Shown one piece after another: positions 11,046 through 23,929 of a stretch of DNA of 64,000 nt. Location: NCBI GenBank assembly GCA_013396755.1, contig VWZF01003908.1, forward strand, positions 775,295-839,294, written 5' to 3'. This DNA comes from Sclerurus mexicanus (taxonomy: Eukaryota > Chordata > Aves > Passeriformes > Furnariidae). The first letter of the stretch is position 1. Every line of letters starts with the position of its first letter. The notes beneath the pieces were generated by a model. It did not search any database. It was given only the letters and a program-made list of their open reading frames with translations, and was not told where the DNA came from. Made by a program: the position numbers and the translations under genes.

Positions 11046-13290
11046 ATAAAAAAACAAAACTCCAAAGCCAGAATTCAAATAAATTATTAAAAAGGGATCA
11101 GGCCTCCCAAATGCATGAGCCCCATCAATGTGCAGCCCTGCTCGGTGCTCTTCTCTCCATGACTGAGTTCAGAGAGGCAAATCTCACACCTCTGGTACTG
11201 GATGGCCCTGCTGGAAAAGAAATAGGACAATACATCTTGTCAGTAGGAATGTCATAAAGCACTGGCCATCCCAATAGCCAGGAACGGGAAAGGAGCCAAG
11301 GGGCAGCACTCCAACAATGAGCCAACATCCAAAATCTGGGAACACATACGAAGATCCAGCAGGACTTTACTGGTCATGGCACTGAAGGCACCTGGAGATC
11401 CTACATTATCTCTAAAGAGACTCAGTCTTCAACTTCTGGCACAGATTTCCTCCCAAAAGATGGGATTCCCTTCCCATGACTAACAGCTTTCCAGATCTAA
11501 ATCAGTCACCCAGATACCCTTTATCTGCAAAAGGCAGGAGAGCTTCCAAAGGGCTACTCCATGATTTCAGTCATGCCTCTTCCATTCCAAGACAGCAGGA
11601 ACACTCCCTGCAGAACAGCCCGGTTCTCTTCCATGACTGAATTAGAAACACAGGCGGTTCACTTTGACTTGACGGAAGTTCTGTCTAAAATGACGTGTGG
11701 TGGGTTCTGGGCCAAGGAAACATTAGCTGTGAGACGTCCTAGCCTGACAAGGTTTCTGAAGGGCTGAAGCATGTAGGTGCACGGGATTGAGCTGCAACAG
11801 GAATTCTTACAACTGAAATCAGACACTGAAGATAAAGTTGACTGGCAGCCGACCAGGCTGTCAACAGCATCACACACAACTGCGATGCCTTCTAAGAGAG
11901 GTACCAGCGTGCCATCCTGCCATCAAGCACACGAGCTCTAAATGCTCACAGGAAAGCAGGAGAGGCTTTGGATCCAATGCCATCAGTTCAGTGAGGCAAA
12001 CAAAACATATGCTCTCTTGGTTGAATCTCTAGGGATCTCGGAGTTGACATATAAGCCTGTTTGCTGCTCTGTTGGTGACATTTTCCACTTTGCTAAAGTA
12101 TTCTTCCTCTCCACTTCCACCACCTGCTGCTTCCATCTCCCTACCCTCCAAAGAGTCAGGTATCTCGCCTAAAATGCTCTTTGAATTTGCACGGAGTGTT
12201 CCAAATAGACTGGTCTCATCCCAAAGAACGGGCAGTGCTCTCAAACAGGACCTCCCTGCAGGCTCCTCTCCCCTTGCTGAAGTGGTTCAGAGCAGTTCTG
12301 CTCCTCCTCACTGCCCTCAGAGCTCACTTATTCAGTGAGACAGTCTAATTTCCGAGTTGAAGGACTGCAAAGCTAAAAGACAATTAGTCTGACTGAGGCT
12401 TTCTAGGATAACAGGAATGGAACCGGGATGCTGTGAGGGAGAGTTTTAGCAATTAGGCAGCTCTTCCTCTCACCATTCGGGCTGATTTAGTTGGTGACAC
12501 TCAGAGAAGGTCCTTTGCTGGCCTACATAAGAAAGGAGCAGAGGATACCAGTGTCAGGTGCATGTGTCCAGTCTCCATGGAAGGGAAGACATGCAAAAAG
12601 GAACCTTGGACCCAAGTGTGGAACCATAACAGCGCTGAGGATCTGTGCTCTGCTCCTCCAGAGAGGAAAGCTTAGAAATAACAGGGAAATGCCAGAGCAA
12701 ATTCAGAGAATAAACTGTGCAAAACACAATTCAAAAGTTCCTGGGAAATACTGTTGTGGGAACAAGGGAGCCAGAGAGAACAGGAGCCAGCAGCTCACGG
12801 GCCAGAGAGGAGAACCAGGCTCTGCTGCTTGCTTTGAGGAGCTCCATCAGAACGTTTATAAAGGGGGAAATGCCCTTCTGTGCAGTGGTACTGAATGATT
12901 GTGAGCAGGGTTTGGAAAAGTCCAAGATGTAGCAAAATAACATGAAGAACCTTCTGAATGCAAAGCACCAATAGGAATGAGAACCTATCATTTAGCAAGA
13001 TCTTTTTCTGCCACCAAGGTCTTTCCAAGACGTTATCCACGGCTCTCCAAAAAAATGAAAAGAGCATAAAAACCCTGGAATTAGAACTCACAAAACACCT
13101 GGAACGAGAACTAACCCCTTTACTCTTCAGGGAGGAGAAAGCAGAGGTGCGAGTCCTCGGCAGGGTGCAAAATACGGATGTGACAGAGACTTTTAGACAT
13201 TAGAGGAACCAGAGTAAGGTTGCTGAGCCCGGTATCCTCCGAAGCCAAGCCTGCAGCAAGGATTCCTTCCCCTTCCTGCCCGGGAATCAG
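11046..13290. other. Non-coding stretch, no gene seen
   Basis: No gene is recognised. The longest frame is 12491-12898 (plus, 135 codons), without resemblance to any family. No clear repeats are present. The sequence becomes GC- and CpG-richer only at its right edge, where the CpG island starts. Confidence 0.7.
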
Positions 13291-13299
13291 TGTCAGCCG

Positions 13300-13770
13300 A
13301 GACACAGGTGTCCCCACGCACACACGCACGGAGCGGGCGCGCTGCGACAGAGGTTCAGGCGCTCGTGTCCTATGGCCTGGAGCAGGACGGGACATTTAGA
13401 TCGTCCCCTGAGAGGGCCGGGGAGACCTTTAAAAAGTGACGCGCGCGTGGGGAGCGCCGAGATTCGAAGAGACAGGTGCCCCGGTGGCCTTCTCGACTCC
13501 GCAAGACAAAACTTCTCCGCGGACGTGACCCGTCCCCTGGCGGGCGAGGCCCCGCCGTGGCTCCGTGTCAGCGCCGATTAGCCGTAGCCTGGGACATCAT
13601 CCATTTGCCATTTGTTAGGCCGAACATGCCAACGTCGGTAATCTAATCTTTGGCCGGCGACGGCCCCTTCCAGGTTAAACGTATTAAAGGAGCGCGGGGG
13701 AGCGGGCTCGTTTCCCGAGCTGTGACCTGCGGCTCCCCACCGCGGCCCGACCCCCCTTGCCAAGGCCTTC
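13300..13770. promoter_or_regulatory. CpG island with regulatory-looking core
   Basis: I counted about 48 CpG dinucleotides over roughly 480 bp of GC-rich sequence, close to the number expected from base composition, whereas the flanks are strongly CpG-depleted. That marks an unmethylated CpG island. Its core (about 13570-13690) holds GATTAGCC and TAATCTAATC (Otx/Pitx-like TAATC cores), NF1-like TTTGGCCGGC and GCCGAACATGCC. No exon, start codon in good context or splice donor can be tied to it. It could be the promoter of a non-coding RNA, the 5' end of a gene whose other exons lie outside the window, or a CpG-rich developmental enhancer. Confidence 0.6.
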
Positions 13771-16700
13771 CCCTGGAGATTGCCGGGGTCAGGACCTCCC
13801 CAGCATGGAGCTGAGTAAAACACTAACAGAGAGGGAGGAGAGGATATTGGAAACATATTCCCGAGGCCTCCGCGCTTTGGAAATCTGAGAAGAACACGAG
13901 GCGTTAAGTTAGAGCTTTCACTGCTGGGTTGTGTCTCTGGGTGTGCGTGCGTGTGTTTCTTTCAAAACGTGTTTCAACAAGAATTTGATAAAGATATCAG
14001 CGAGACGAGGTTGAGGGGTTTTAATGCAGCGGCAGCCGAAAACACGGGGCTCTGTTCAGGGGAGGATGTGTGGCACGAGACACCTTGACCCACAGCTCGG
14101 GTTGGGAAGAGGGATGCTTTGCTTGTTAAGGAAATGTTTTAGGTATATCAGGTACATCTCCAGAAAAACTAAAAATCACTTTAATCTACCGTAGGTTCCT
14201 AAGTGTTCAGAGCTAACAGCACTGCTTGGTGCCCTGGAGGGAAGGGATGCTCCTGGGAACCCTGAAAAATGAGCAACAAAACAGCCCTGAGGATTCCCAA
14301 AGAGTCGTTTCTTCCCCCCTAAAGGAAAGGGAACTCTCCTACACCACATGCCTGGGTGTGTGAGACCCCTTGGAGCCCTGTCTGGGGCACAGGAGCAGGC
14401 TGAGCTCCCTGATGAGATAATTTCACTACAATTAGGGGGAAGAAAAGGGCTCAAGGCTTGAACACAACTGAAGGGGCAGCACTGAAGCCCAGACAGGCTC
14501 TGCAGCAGCTCAACTGCAGATCACAGATGAAGACGCTTAGGAAACGTTTCCTAGAAAGTTCCCTTTCAAAGAAAACACTCAGGATTTTCCATAAATGACC
14601 CAAAATAAGAGAAATGTCTCTGGCTTCAGTCCACCACAGCAGCCAGGATTGTGTTGGTCCCCAAAAAGCTCATGGACACAAGCTGCCCATTGTCATTATT
14701 ATCACCGGTTTTATTTGCATGTTGCTCTCCAAAGATTGGCTTGGGACACACACACATCCTCTGCCCTGACAACATGCCTGTACTTAAGGGAAAATTCAAA
14801 CTCACACAGAGAAAAAGATAAGTTTGCAATGACCATCCTGAATGAAAGGCAACGTACACGATGGAAAATATTTATTTCAAGGGTCTCGGGACAAGATACT
14901 ATTTGTGTGCTGGGATCGGTTCTTTCCTTTGGGAAAAAAATGTTAATCGAGCTGAAATATTTGTGGTAAAATGTAGCCTGTTCCTGGACACTGAGAGTTC
15001 CCAGATGCCTCCGAATGCTCAGTCAGAAAGCCAAGCCCTGCTTTGTAGTTTGCTTGGTGCTAATGGGTATTTTTTATCAGTTATTTCTTTGGCGCTAATT
15101 CATTGAACTTCAAATAGGCTGCTGACACCAGCCAGTGGGGTGGGAAACAGATGCAAAGGTGGAACCAATGTGGGAAGGGAGAGCCATCAGGGCACTGGGT
15201 TGTGCTGCCAAGTCGGTGCTACACACACAGAACCTGACACCCCAAAGAAGGCATTTAATCCCACTGATGCTGAGTGGAACAGACAGGACAGAGCAGCTGC
15301 GAGCAAACTTCACTTTCTTTAATCCCGTGTTCCTGCTTAACATCCCCTTTAAGAGCAGAAAGGACTGGGGGAGATGTCTATGATCTGTCTGAAGGGATGA
15401 CAGGCAAGACGGAGGCTCTGGGGGGTTGCTAAAGGGCAGTGACTGTGGGCACTGGCAGGCAAGTGCCATCCCACTCACCAGTTATCCCTAGCATCACACT
15501 CAGGCATCCAAAAATCACTCTGAGGCTTTAATTCCCACTGTTCTGCCCTGCCCTCCCGAATATCAGTGTTAGGAGAACAAGGCTTTTCCAAGGAGACCAT
15601 CCTATGATATCAATTCTACACAAAACAGGCTCTGAGGTTTGCACTGTCTGATTCAGGCTTAGAAGTAGAAAAGACCAAACTCTGTCAAAAAGCACTTTAC
15701 ATCACTCTTTTTTTTTTTTTGGCTTGCCTAAAATTCACAATAAAACCTCAAGGCAGAAGAGCCTGTTTGACCCAGTAAGTCCAACCAGCGGCATCACGAG
15801 GTGCCCTGAGGAAGGTCCCCTTCCCCCTCGGAGCGACACCGAGCCCTGGGAGCTGCAGGAAGCCCCTCAGTTCCCTGGAGGACTCAGCAGAGGCTGCAGC
15901 AGAAAGGCTCCAAAACCACAACCCCCCCAGGACAGGTCCTTCCTCGGCTCTGCAATCTGGCAAACACTTGCCTTGTTCACATTCCCTTCAAATGACCTGC
16001 AAGATCTGGCTACAAAGTTTACCTCTCCCCTAGATTTTATTTCTCCCCCAGAAAGACGAGTTAAGTGAGTTCAGGAAATGGTTTTTTTATTTTGGACATG
16101 GTTCTGTTTCCCCGTTTACTACGGGAATTCTCTAGGCAAAGCCAGAGCTGTATTTATAAATATGTTTTCTTTACTGAATTTGATGGGATAACTCAACACT
16201 TCCTGGTCTGGCCCAAGTCCATCCTCCAATGCCATTTTCCTTGTGGCTCTCCCGGTCTGAGTTTTTCTGCTTTGTTTCTGTTTTCTACTTGCCGAGGGTG
16301 AAACACCCTGAAACCTGAAGCAGAACCGGTGGTGTCAAACAGGTCTGGTATCAGATTTGTGCAGAGGTTACCGACATTAGTGTTTACTGACTGCTGTGCA
16401 TTTTGGATCAGGCCCTTGAACTCGGGATGCTTTTTTCCAAAGGAAGCTGTTTCGGGTTCTTTACTGCTGGTAGGAAACAGAAAGGGAGCTGCAGTGGTGA
16501 ATTATGGGCACGACATTACTCCTGGGACCCCAAAAAAGAAATCCTATTAAAGAGAGTCCTTGTGATCTCATCGCTGTGCATTTCATGACTCTTCAGGAGG
16601 CTCTGCTAAAGTCATTCCCAGAAAACTTCCCCTGGAAAGGCTCAGGGGAGAAAGGGGCTGGATCACCACTTGGTCTGTTTAGCATTTACTGCCTCTGAAA

Positions 16701-19700
16701 GCAAGAGGGGGTTTTTTCCCTCCAAGCAGCACCACTGTCTAAAGAAGCCTGTGGATCCCTGGAGGGAAAGGCAAACCCAAAAAGCCAGGCTGCAGTATTT
16801 CACAGCCCTCTCCTTGTGGGCGGCCTCAGGGCACTGTGCACCTCCACATTTTACACCTACACTACTGACGCTGCCCACTAAACCCAACTGTGTTTAATGC
16901 ACGTGTGCCACGGTGTCAGCGTGAGCGAGGACACACCCCAGTAAATGCCTGACATCTGAAATAATCAGAGCAATCCCTAAGACAAGGGCCAGAGAGAGCC
17001 ATCTCTAAGGTACGGCCAGTATTTACAGAGGAATCCCAAACCAATGCACTCCCTGGCCATGAATGCAGAGGCTTTAATAAAGGTCCGCTCTCCAAAGGGT
17101 TCCTTGGATAAGGACTGCTCAGTGCTGCCCGGATCCCTCTGCGTGTTTTCTGGCCATTGCACACCCTGGGTACTGATCACGTTAATTCAGCAATTGTAGG
17201 AAATTCATTCTTGCAAAGACGTGATCTGCAGTCTCTCATCCTTTCTTACCTCATCATCTTCTCGCACCCTTTTTCAGCATATGAGTCAGGACAAAGTCAG
17301 AATTTTAAAAGCACTCTCACTTCTTGCACAGCCAAATTCAAATCCGGGGCACTCCCAGAGGCTGCAGCTGGAAACCGTGGGGGAAGAAGGAACAACCTGA
17401 GCCCACCCCAAAGCTCCTTTGGAGGCTCCATTTCAAATCCACAAACCCAGTAGAGGCAGTAAAGGACAGGTTGGTGGGTTGGAACCCCTGCATTTAAACA
17501 AGTAGCCAAGGATAAATCTCAGGGACACAGTAAGATGTATCAGGATGAAAAAGTAAAGAGCTTTTCCAAAACAGTGAGCTCATTCCATCGCCAACTGCTG
17601 TATCTTGATGAGAACCCAGCAGAGAAATCTCAGTTTGTATTCTAGCCGATGAACAAAGAGAAAACTGTACATACAAAGAAAAACTGTGTAAGGGTTCAGA
17701 TTATTTCTAAAGAATGCAACATGATAACAATCAGCACTATGTTTAGGAGCTACACAAAAGCTGCAGCTTTACAGATTGACACCAGCACAGGGGGTGGGAG
17801 TTACTTCACTTTCACACAGCTACAAAAGTGAGAGCCAAAAGAAGCTTTTTGGCTGCTCAGACCCCTTTCTAGAGCTGGAGGTGAAGTCCCCGTTAGAAAT
17901 ACCTCCATTCCCTCTACACATTAAAAGAACGTGGTCCCTGTCATGTTCTGTACAGAGCCCTTGACAATCAAACACAGAGATCTATTCCCGCCCCATGGTC
18001 CCAGCTGGGGGCTAAGCTGGGATGACCCCTCAGAACAGGCATATTTGGGGTTTTTTCTTCCTTCCAGCCCTTTCCACAGCACAAGTGGTGGTGGAAAGCT
18101 CAAAGCCCAACACTCCTCGAAGCACAAACGCTCCAGGTGAGGTAGGACTGAAGGGCAAATGAAGCACAAACTCCTCTTGGGTTTTCTTTGCTCCCTCACC
18201 TTGTCCCCTCCTGTGGGACCTTTCCTCCTGCCACAAGCAGAAGTCATCACTGTCACTGACATTGTGACACGAGTGACACAAAAGGCTGGAAGAACTTGAG
18301 AGGAAAAGGAATGTGGAATGGTTTGGGGATTGTGTTTTTGTCAATACCTCACACTATTAATATCAACGTGTCAGACATAAATACCTTGCCTTAAAGATTC
18401 CCTTGCCTCTCCAGTTAAGATTCCAGGTCACCCAGAATCTCTGCAAACACAACCAGTCTCCCAGGAAAACAGAGGAAACTTCGTATTTCTGGGATTTTCA
18501 AGATACAAGCAATGTACTTTTGTTGGTTGGTTTTTGGCTTTTTTTTAATATAAAACAAACAGAGAACACTTGGAGGCTTTCACTATGAAGGAGCAACCTC
18601 AAAAAAACCCCAACCAGCCAAACAAACAAAAATAAAAATGAAGGGGAAGTCTTCTGCAAGTTGTTTCAACCACAGATGTGCTTCCTGGCTGTCTGCACTA
18701 AGTCACCACAATAAAACTCCTCTTTTCATGGAATAAGCACCATTTCTCTACAAACTGACTCAGACTCTGTCCTGGATTCCAGCTCCATCACCACCCTCTG
18801 CATGGATGAGGCAGCACTGCAGAGAGGGCACAGGAGTTCTCCTTTCACTTGAAAATCACCCTTTCTCTGCAGTGTGAAAGAAATGAAAAGGGAGAAAAAC
18901 GAGTGTTTCATGTTGGGAAATACAGAGTGAGGTCTAAAATCCACTCAGGGCAATAAAATCAGATCCAGCTTTAACTCTGGAATTGGTAGTTTCCTAACTG
19001 GATCCAGTTCCTGCTGGATTTTGCCCCGTGGCTGCCGTGCCGTGTCTGGACCCCTCCAGATGTCCCTCCCATAGCCATTTGTGTGAACCATCAGGGTCAG
19101 GGAAATCAGGCTTTATCCCTTCCTTGGGATTTCTTCCTTTCTTTTCCTCTTTTCTTCTTCAGAGCAGACACATTTCTCAGTGCTGCCAGTCTCAGGGGCA
19201 AACACGAGGGGGAAAAAAAGGGAAATATTATAGTTCACTGGGGTTATAAAATCCCAACAGAACAGAATATGCCTGGGCTGCTCCATCTGAGCATTGTCTA
19301 AAGGGTTTTCCCCTCCTCTAATCTGTTCCTTCCGGAGAGAGCGCTCCAAACGTGAGCTTTGCCTGCAGCTCCCTTCCCATCCCATCAGGAAAGCCCATAT
19401 ATCCCAAATTCCTCCTTGATATATGGCAAAGAGCCGCCTTCCATTTCCAGGCACCACCTTCACCGTGTGCTCATTGGGAGCCCTTCTGGAGATGATCCAT
19501 ATTTCTTTCCCAGGCTGGGTACAAAGCAGGGCAGCTCCCAGGACTGAACTTTGGGGGGATTGAAGAACTGGCTCTAAACTTCCATGTCCCGATGGAAAGG
19601 GGCAGTAAATCACCTGCCAGACGTCCCCGAGGCAGCTGGAGAGCTGAAGAAGGAGGGGGGGGGTGGTTCTTATCGGCAGCAAAAGGTACAGGATACTAAG

Positions 19701-20429
19701 CTGAGGAGTGAGGCAAAGGAGGGTGAGTAGGGAGATAAATGGGCAATTCCAGCTGTACAGAAGACCTGGTGAAAATGCCACGCTTTGGGGGATGCAGGTG
19801 CTTAGGAGAGGGAGAAGAGCGAGGACTCCCTCTGCTTTTTTAGGACAGTTTTTGGCAAGGCTGCCTCACTGCACGCCCATTTGCCTTCCCCTGCTCCAGC
19901 ACCTCTCCCAGCAAAACACACGCAGGGGTAGCCAAGGCTCTTCCTATTTTCAGAGGGGGGAAGGCACAGAGAAATTTTGGGTTCAGCTGTTGCAGTGTGA
20001 GGAGTGTGGTGTTCCTGGGATTATTTCAGCACAGTCCAGACTCTGGTTACTCCTGTAAATTTTTTTACAACGTGGCAGGGATTTTCCCAAACTCCCAGCG
20101 CTTGGCCTGACCCCATGATCCTCTATCCAAAGAGATGAGACATTTATTCCAGCCGGCCTTCCTATCACCTTGGCACTACTGAAGCACAGAAAGTCTCTTA
20201 TTCTCTGGAAGGAAACACCCCTGACAGCTGCCAGTGCCCAGATTCCCTGCTGGAATGAGCCTGGAGTGAAGAACGAGGTCATCCCTGTGAAGGAGACCAA
20301 GCCAAGCACGATCTGAAGCAGCAGATCCCAAGCCCCAGATGTGACGAATGGGATCCCAAACGCTGTTTCATTTCAGCTTCACATCCTTTCTTCTTCCAGC
20401 CACTCCTGCTCACAGCTGGTCTTATTAGA
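13771..20429. other. Non-coding stretch, no gene seen
   Basis: No gene is recognised. The longest frame is 19113-19781 on the minus strand (222 codons). It is leucine-, serine- and proline-rich without a recognisable domain and is considered chance. A run of 13 T lies at 15708-15720, and a G-run of about nine bases at 19655-19665. T-rich then A-rich low-complexity blocks (TTGGTTGGTTTTT at about 18520-18550; AAAAACCCCAACCAGCC at about 18603-18622) are roughly inverted copies of each other. Confidence 0.65.
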
Positions 20430-20985
20430 AAGAGTCAAGAGGTTTTATTTAAAAAAATATCTACCTGGAAAAAGGCACTGGGTTGCTTTCTTTGTTTCCT
20501 TCACGTAATGGTCATGCCTTAAAAGATTGCAAGCAGAATTCTCAGAGTCGTTGCCATCCCATTCCAATTAAAACGTCGTTACAAAATGTTCATTTTGTCA
20601 CTCATTGTTTTCCCAGGAAGGGCAACACAGTTTCGCTCACAACACACGTCCAACATCCATATTTGTACAAGAAACACAATCCATCCTTCCTGACCTGTAA
20701 TAATTCCGCAATATGGCAAATATTGCAAATATTGAAATACTTTACAATTTGGGAACACATCCATTTGTTAATTTATTATTTAAAATTAGTCAAGCAATTT
20801 TTATAACCCTTTTCATGACCTCTAGCTAACAAATGACTTGTTACTAACCCTTCAAACTTTCCACACAATTAAAAAATGATTAACAACTGATGAATGGGCT
20901 ACAATTGAAGAAATTAGGTTGCAATTAAGAAGACATTTAAATGAATGTTTAAAACTACTTGGATTATAATTAGAACCAGATCAAC
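20430..20985. other. AT-rich segment with POU/homeodomain-like words
   Basis: A clearly AT-richer stretch than its surroundings. It holds GCAATAT, spacer GGCAA, ATATTGC (7-bp perfect inverted repeat at about 20707-20725) followed by a partial GCAAATATTG duplication. Further on are many TTAATT, AATTAAA, GATTAAC and CAATTGAAG words. There is no transposon signature and no frame beyond 107 codons. It may be a conserved regulatory segment or simply AT-rich spacer; sequence alone does not decide. Confidence 0.3.
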
Positions 20986-22984
20986 TAGGAAGGTCACTCT
21001 CGAGTGGTGCTCTCGTGGCATCAGAGATAACTCAGCCAATAAAGCAGAATTTCGTGGTCACTCTTGGCACAGGACTGTGCAAGGCTGGAACCCCCCCCAA
21101 AGGATTACCCACGCCAGCCAAAGCCAGAGCCTGAGCTTAGAACTGATCCCAGCCCTCAGCCTTTAAGCTGAGTCTTGTCAGTGTGGACTTTCCAGGAGCA
21201 AAACCGCTGGTGGGACCATCCAAATTTCCCCCATAGAAGTCAGGATTTCCAAACTTTCAAAGGGTTTGGACACCCATTCCAAATGGCTTCAGGCAGTTTG
21301 GAAAAATCTCAGTCAAGGGTTCATACTTAACCAGTTTCTCACACGAAAACCTGCCCCTCATTCAAAAACAAATCACCATATTCATTCAGTTTATCCTGCA
21401 CAGAAACTGCTCTACATAAAAGCAGCAAGCGCTAAATTCAAGCCAAAAAAATGTCAAGATTCATGTGACAAACCTCTGGGCTCACACGAGAAACTCACCT
21501 TTCCTCACGCCGAGATAAACCCAACAGTTTTGATTATTCTCTTTTAGAGAGTAACCAGCACTCGTGGAGATGGACTGTGGATGTTCCATCTGGCCCACTG
21601 ACGCTGACCAAAGCTCTGCCTTTCCCTGCTCTCACATTTCCACCCCGAGTGCTTCTCCCTCCTTCAGCCCCAGAAGAAATTACACCACACCTTAAATTAA
21701 ACTGTTACCTCAGAAGGCTTCCCCTTCTGTGAAACCCCTCCGTTCTTCTGCTCGGGGGGACAAGTGGTGCCTGCCTTGTGCCTTTGGCCCGGTTCCCAGC
21801 ACACAGCAGGACACACCCCAAAGGTCTTCTACTGGAGCCTCTGACAGCAGCTTTGAGAAGGACTGAACTGTTGGCCGTGCTGGCACAGCTGGAGTGGGTA
21901 GATCTGCGCACTGAAATCCAGCAGCTTTCAGCCCTAATTTGGGGAGAAACACTGCCCTTCTTGTGCACCATCAGCCACCATCATCACCCGAACCCAGCTC
22001 CTCACCGGTTATCAAAGCTCTCGGGAAGGATAATGCAAGTGGAATTTTCTATTAATCAGAGCTGGTGCTTTGACTTTACTGGCCCCTCAGGATGACCAAA
22101 CAGACAGCGAGAGCTGAGGGAACAGCAGCAGAGCCAGCTCCTCACAAGCCCTCACTGAGCAAGAGGTGGGTGACCAGGGGAATCCATGGCTCTGCAGCTG
22201 CCTTTCCAGAGCCTCTGCAGAAGATTTCCTCCTTGCAGTTCATTTTCTGCCCCTTTTTGTTTTTCAGGACACAGGCTGCAGGCTCGCTCTTCCATTCAAA
22301 GCTCGTGAGACTAAAACATTCCTTAGCTCAATGACTTTGTCTGCTAAGGGAGGAGCCAGGTGTTAAGGTGGGCAGATTTCCAGCCACGCGGTGGTGCCTG
22401 TGCTGGAGCTGCACACCTGAGACCTCACCTGACAGGGGAGGCTGCCTGCGTGTGTCCAAAACTGAGGCTGACATATTCATGGGAGGTATCAAGGGAATTC
22501 TACAGCCTCCCCTGCGTGGAGCTGAATGCAGAGCTGATATCAGCCTCAAATGGCAGCCTCAGGCTTGTTCCACAAAACTGGAGCAACATTCATCTCAGCC
22601 GAGGGGGCTCTTCTCTGAGCAGAAAGATTTACAGGTTTAAAACAACAGGCAAAGTTATATAAAGGAGCTGCAAACAAGACTGAGGCTCTTGATTTGGGGG
22701 AGCTGAACCTAAAAATGGTTTACAGCGAATAAGCACAAATAGGCTTTTCCAGGGAAAGGGAAACCAGTCAGGATAGGAACAATTATGGATGAATTAATTC
22801 ATGTGTTAGAGAAAGTATAAAGATACTTTGCTGGACAGGAGGAGATGAGAAACTCTGGAACTCTGTGTTGTCCCAGACCTCTTATAAATAGCATCACCAG
22901 CCCTTCCCTTCCCAGAGATTTCCATATTCATCAAATTCCCGATTAAATTGCAAAGGGTAGCTGGGAAAACAAAATGACATGACC
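20986..22984. other. Non-coding stretch, no gene seen
   Basis: No gene, repeat family or RNA is recognised. All open frames are at or below about 105 codons and lack similarity to known proteins. Confidence 0.65.
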
Positions 22985-23350
22985 CTTTGAGACCAGACCC
23001 AGCGCTGATGTAAAGCCTATGGAGTGGTTCCAGCTCGCACTAGGCCTGCCCGAGCTCCCACCATCCACTGTCCCTTCTGATGTCAAGTTGATGGATTACA
23101 GGTTCCTAATGCAGGACTGATGCATTATGACATCCTAATGTCGGGACGATTGATTGTGACTCTTTTTTTAAGTATGGCTTACTAGGCAATTATTGACACC
23201 ATCCCTGCATCAGGGCCCTAATTCAGCACAAAGGGGCTGACAGGCCAGTGCTGTGGGAAAAGATTAACCTGTTCCAAATTTTATAGAGCAGGGCGAGACG
23301 GGGCTTGTTCTGGGCCAGGGCCACCCTCTCATTACAGGCCTTCAGAGACA
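22985..23350. promoter_or_regulatory. Candidate conserved non-coding element
   Basis: A balanced, high-complexity block with no repeat character. It carries many homeodomain-type words: GATGGATTACAGG (TAATCC core, reverse), TCCTAATG twice (about 23106 and 23133), GATTGATTG, GGCAATTATTGACACC, CCTAATTCAG and AAGATTAACC. The word TCCTAATG recurs at a 27-bp spacing alongside two further TGATG(G/C)ATTA-like words, suggesting internal modularity. It resembles regulatory elements near developmental genes. Conservation was not testable here. Confidence 0.3.
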
Positions 23351-23454
23351 GCAAAAACTAAACAGCTTATGCCACATCTCGAAGAAAATTGCTTTATCCC
23401 TTCACCTCTAAGTGGATTCAGACGCTGCCAGTTGACTTGGGAGTGCTTTGGGGT

Positions 23455-23625
23455 CAGTGCACACACGCCGGAACACGGAGAGGGGGAGAAAACCCAAGGA
23501 AAGGAAAGAGAGAGGGAAAAGCCGGCGCTGTCGGCTCCTACCCCGCAACATCTGTGACTAATGGGAGCGCAGAACGAGGCCGGGAGCGGGGAGGTGCAGG
23601 GAGAGAGGGACGGTTGGAAGAGTGA
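23455..23625. other. CpG-enriched, purine-rich segment
   Basis: A local concentration of CpG (for example CGCCGGAACACGG and CCGGCGCTGTCGG) within a GA-rich run. It is too short and too mixed to call a full CpG island. It lies between two regulatory-looking blocks and may belong to the same unit. No coding frame is supported. Confidence 0.35.
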
Positions 23626-23744
23626 CAAACAAGTCTAAGGGGACTCGCGTGCTCTCAAATGGCACCGGGGAAGCAGACAGGAGACGGGGGAGTGAGGAAG
23701 AGAGGAGGTCACGGCTGTAATACCCAGGGCGAGTGGACAATCAA

Positions 23745-23905
23745 ATGTTTGCAGCTGGGCTAGGAAATGGCAGTGCAGTTGCAGAGCACATCTGGCTCCC
23801 TCCGTGCGCGCCGTGGGGCCACCTGGCTTTAATCATGCTGGGATCACCTTTGAAAAACAGAACTTAATCATAGGCCTAGTCCCAGCAATAGTGTTACATC
23901 CAGAC
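23745..23905. promoter_or_regulatory. Candidate conserved non-coding element
   Basis: A high-complexity block with paired words: TTTAATCATGCTGGGATCACC and then ACTTAATCATAGGCC, so TTAATCAT occurs twice about 45 bp apart. There is also an E-box-type CCACCTGGC, CAGCTGGGC and TGCGCGCC. Immediately downstream (about 23918-23928) AGCAGAGGGCG matches the central part of a CTCF site, but the usual leading CC is GG. I propose it as regulatory sequence on appearance only. Confidence 0.28.
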
Positions 23906-23929
23906 TTCTCTCCAGGGGAGCAGAGGGCG

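Noticed and set aside
19113..19781. Minus-strand frame of 222 codons with hydrophobic N-terminus
   Set aside because: Looks like a signal or membrane segment only because of T-rich DNA; no family, no exon structure, low-complexity C-terminus.
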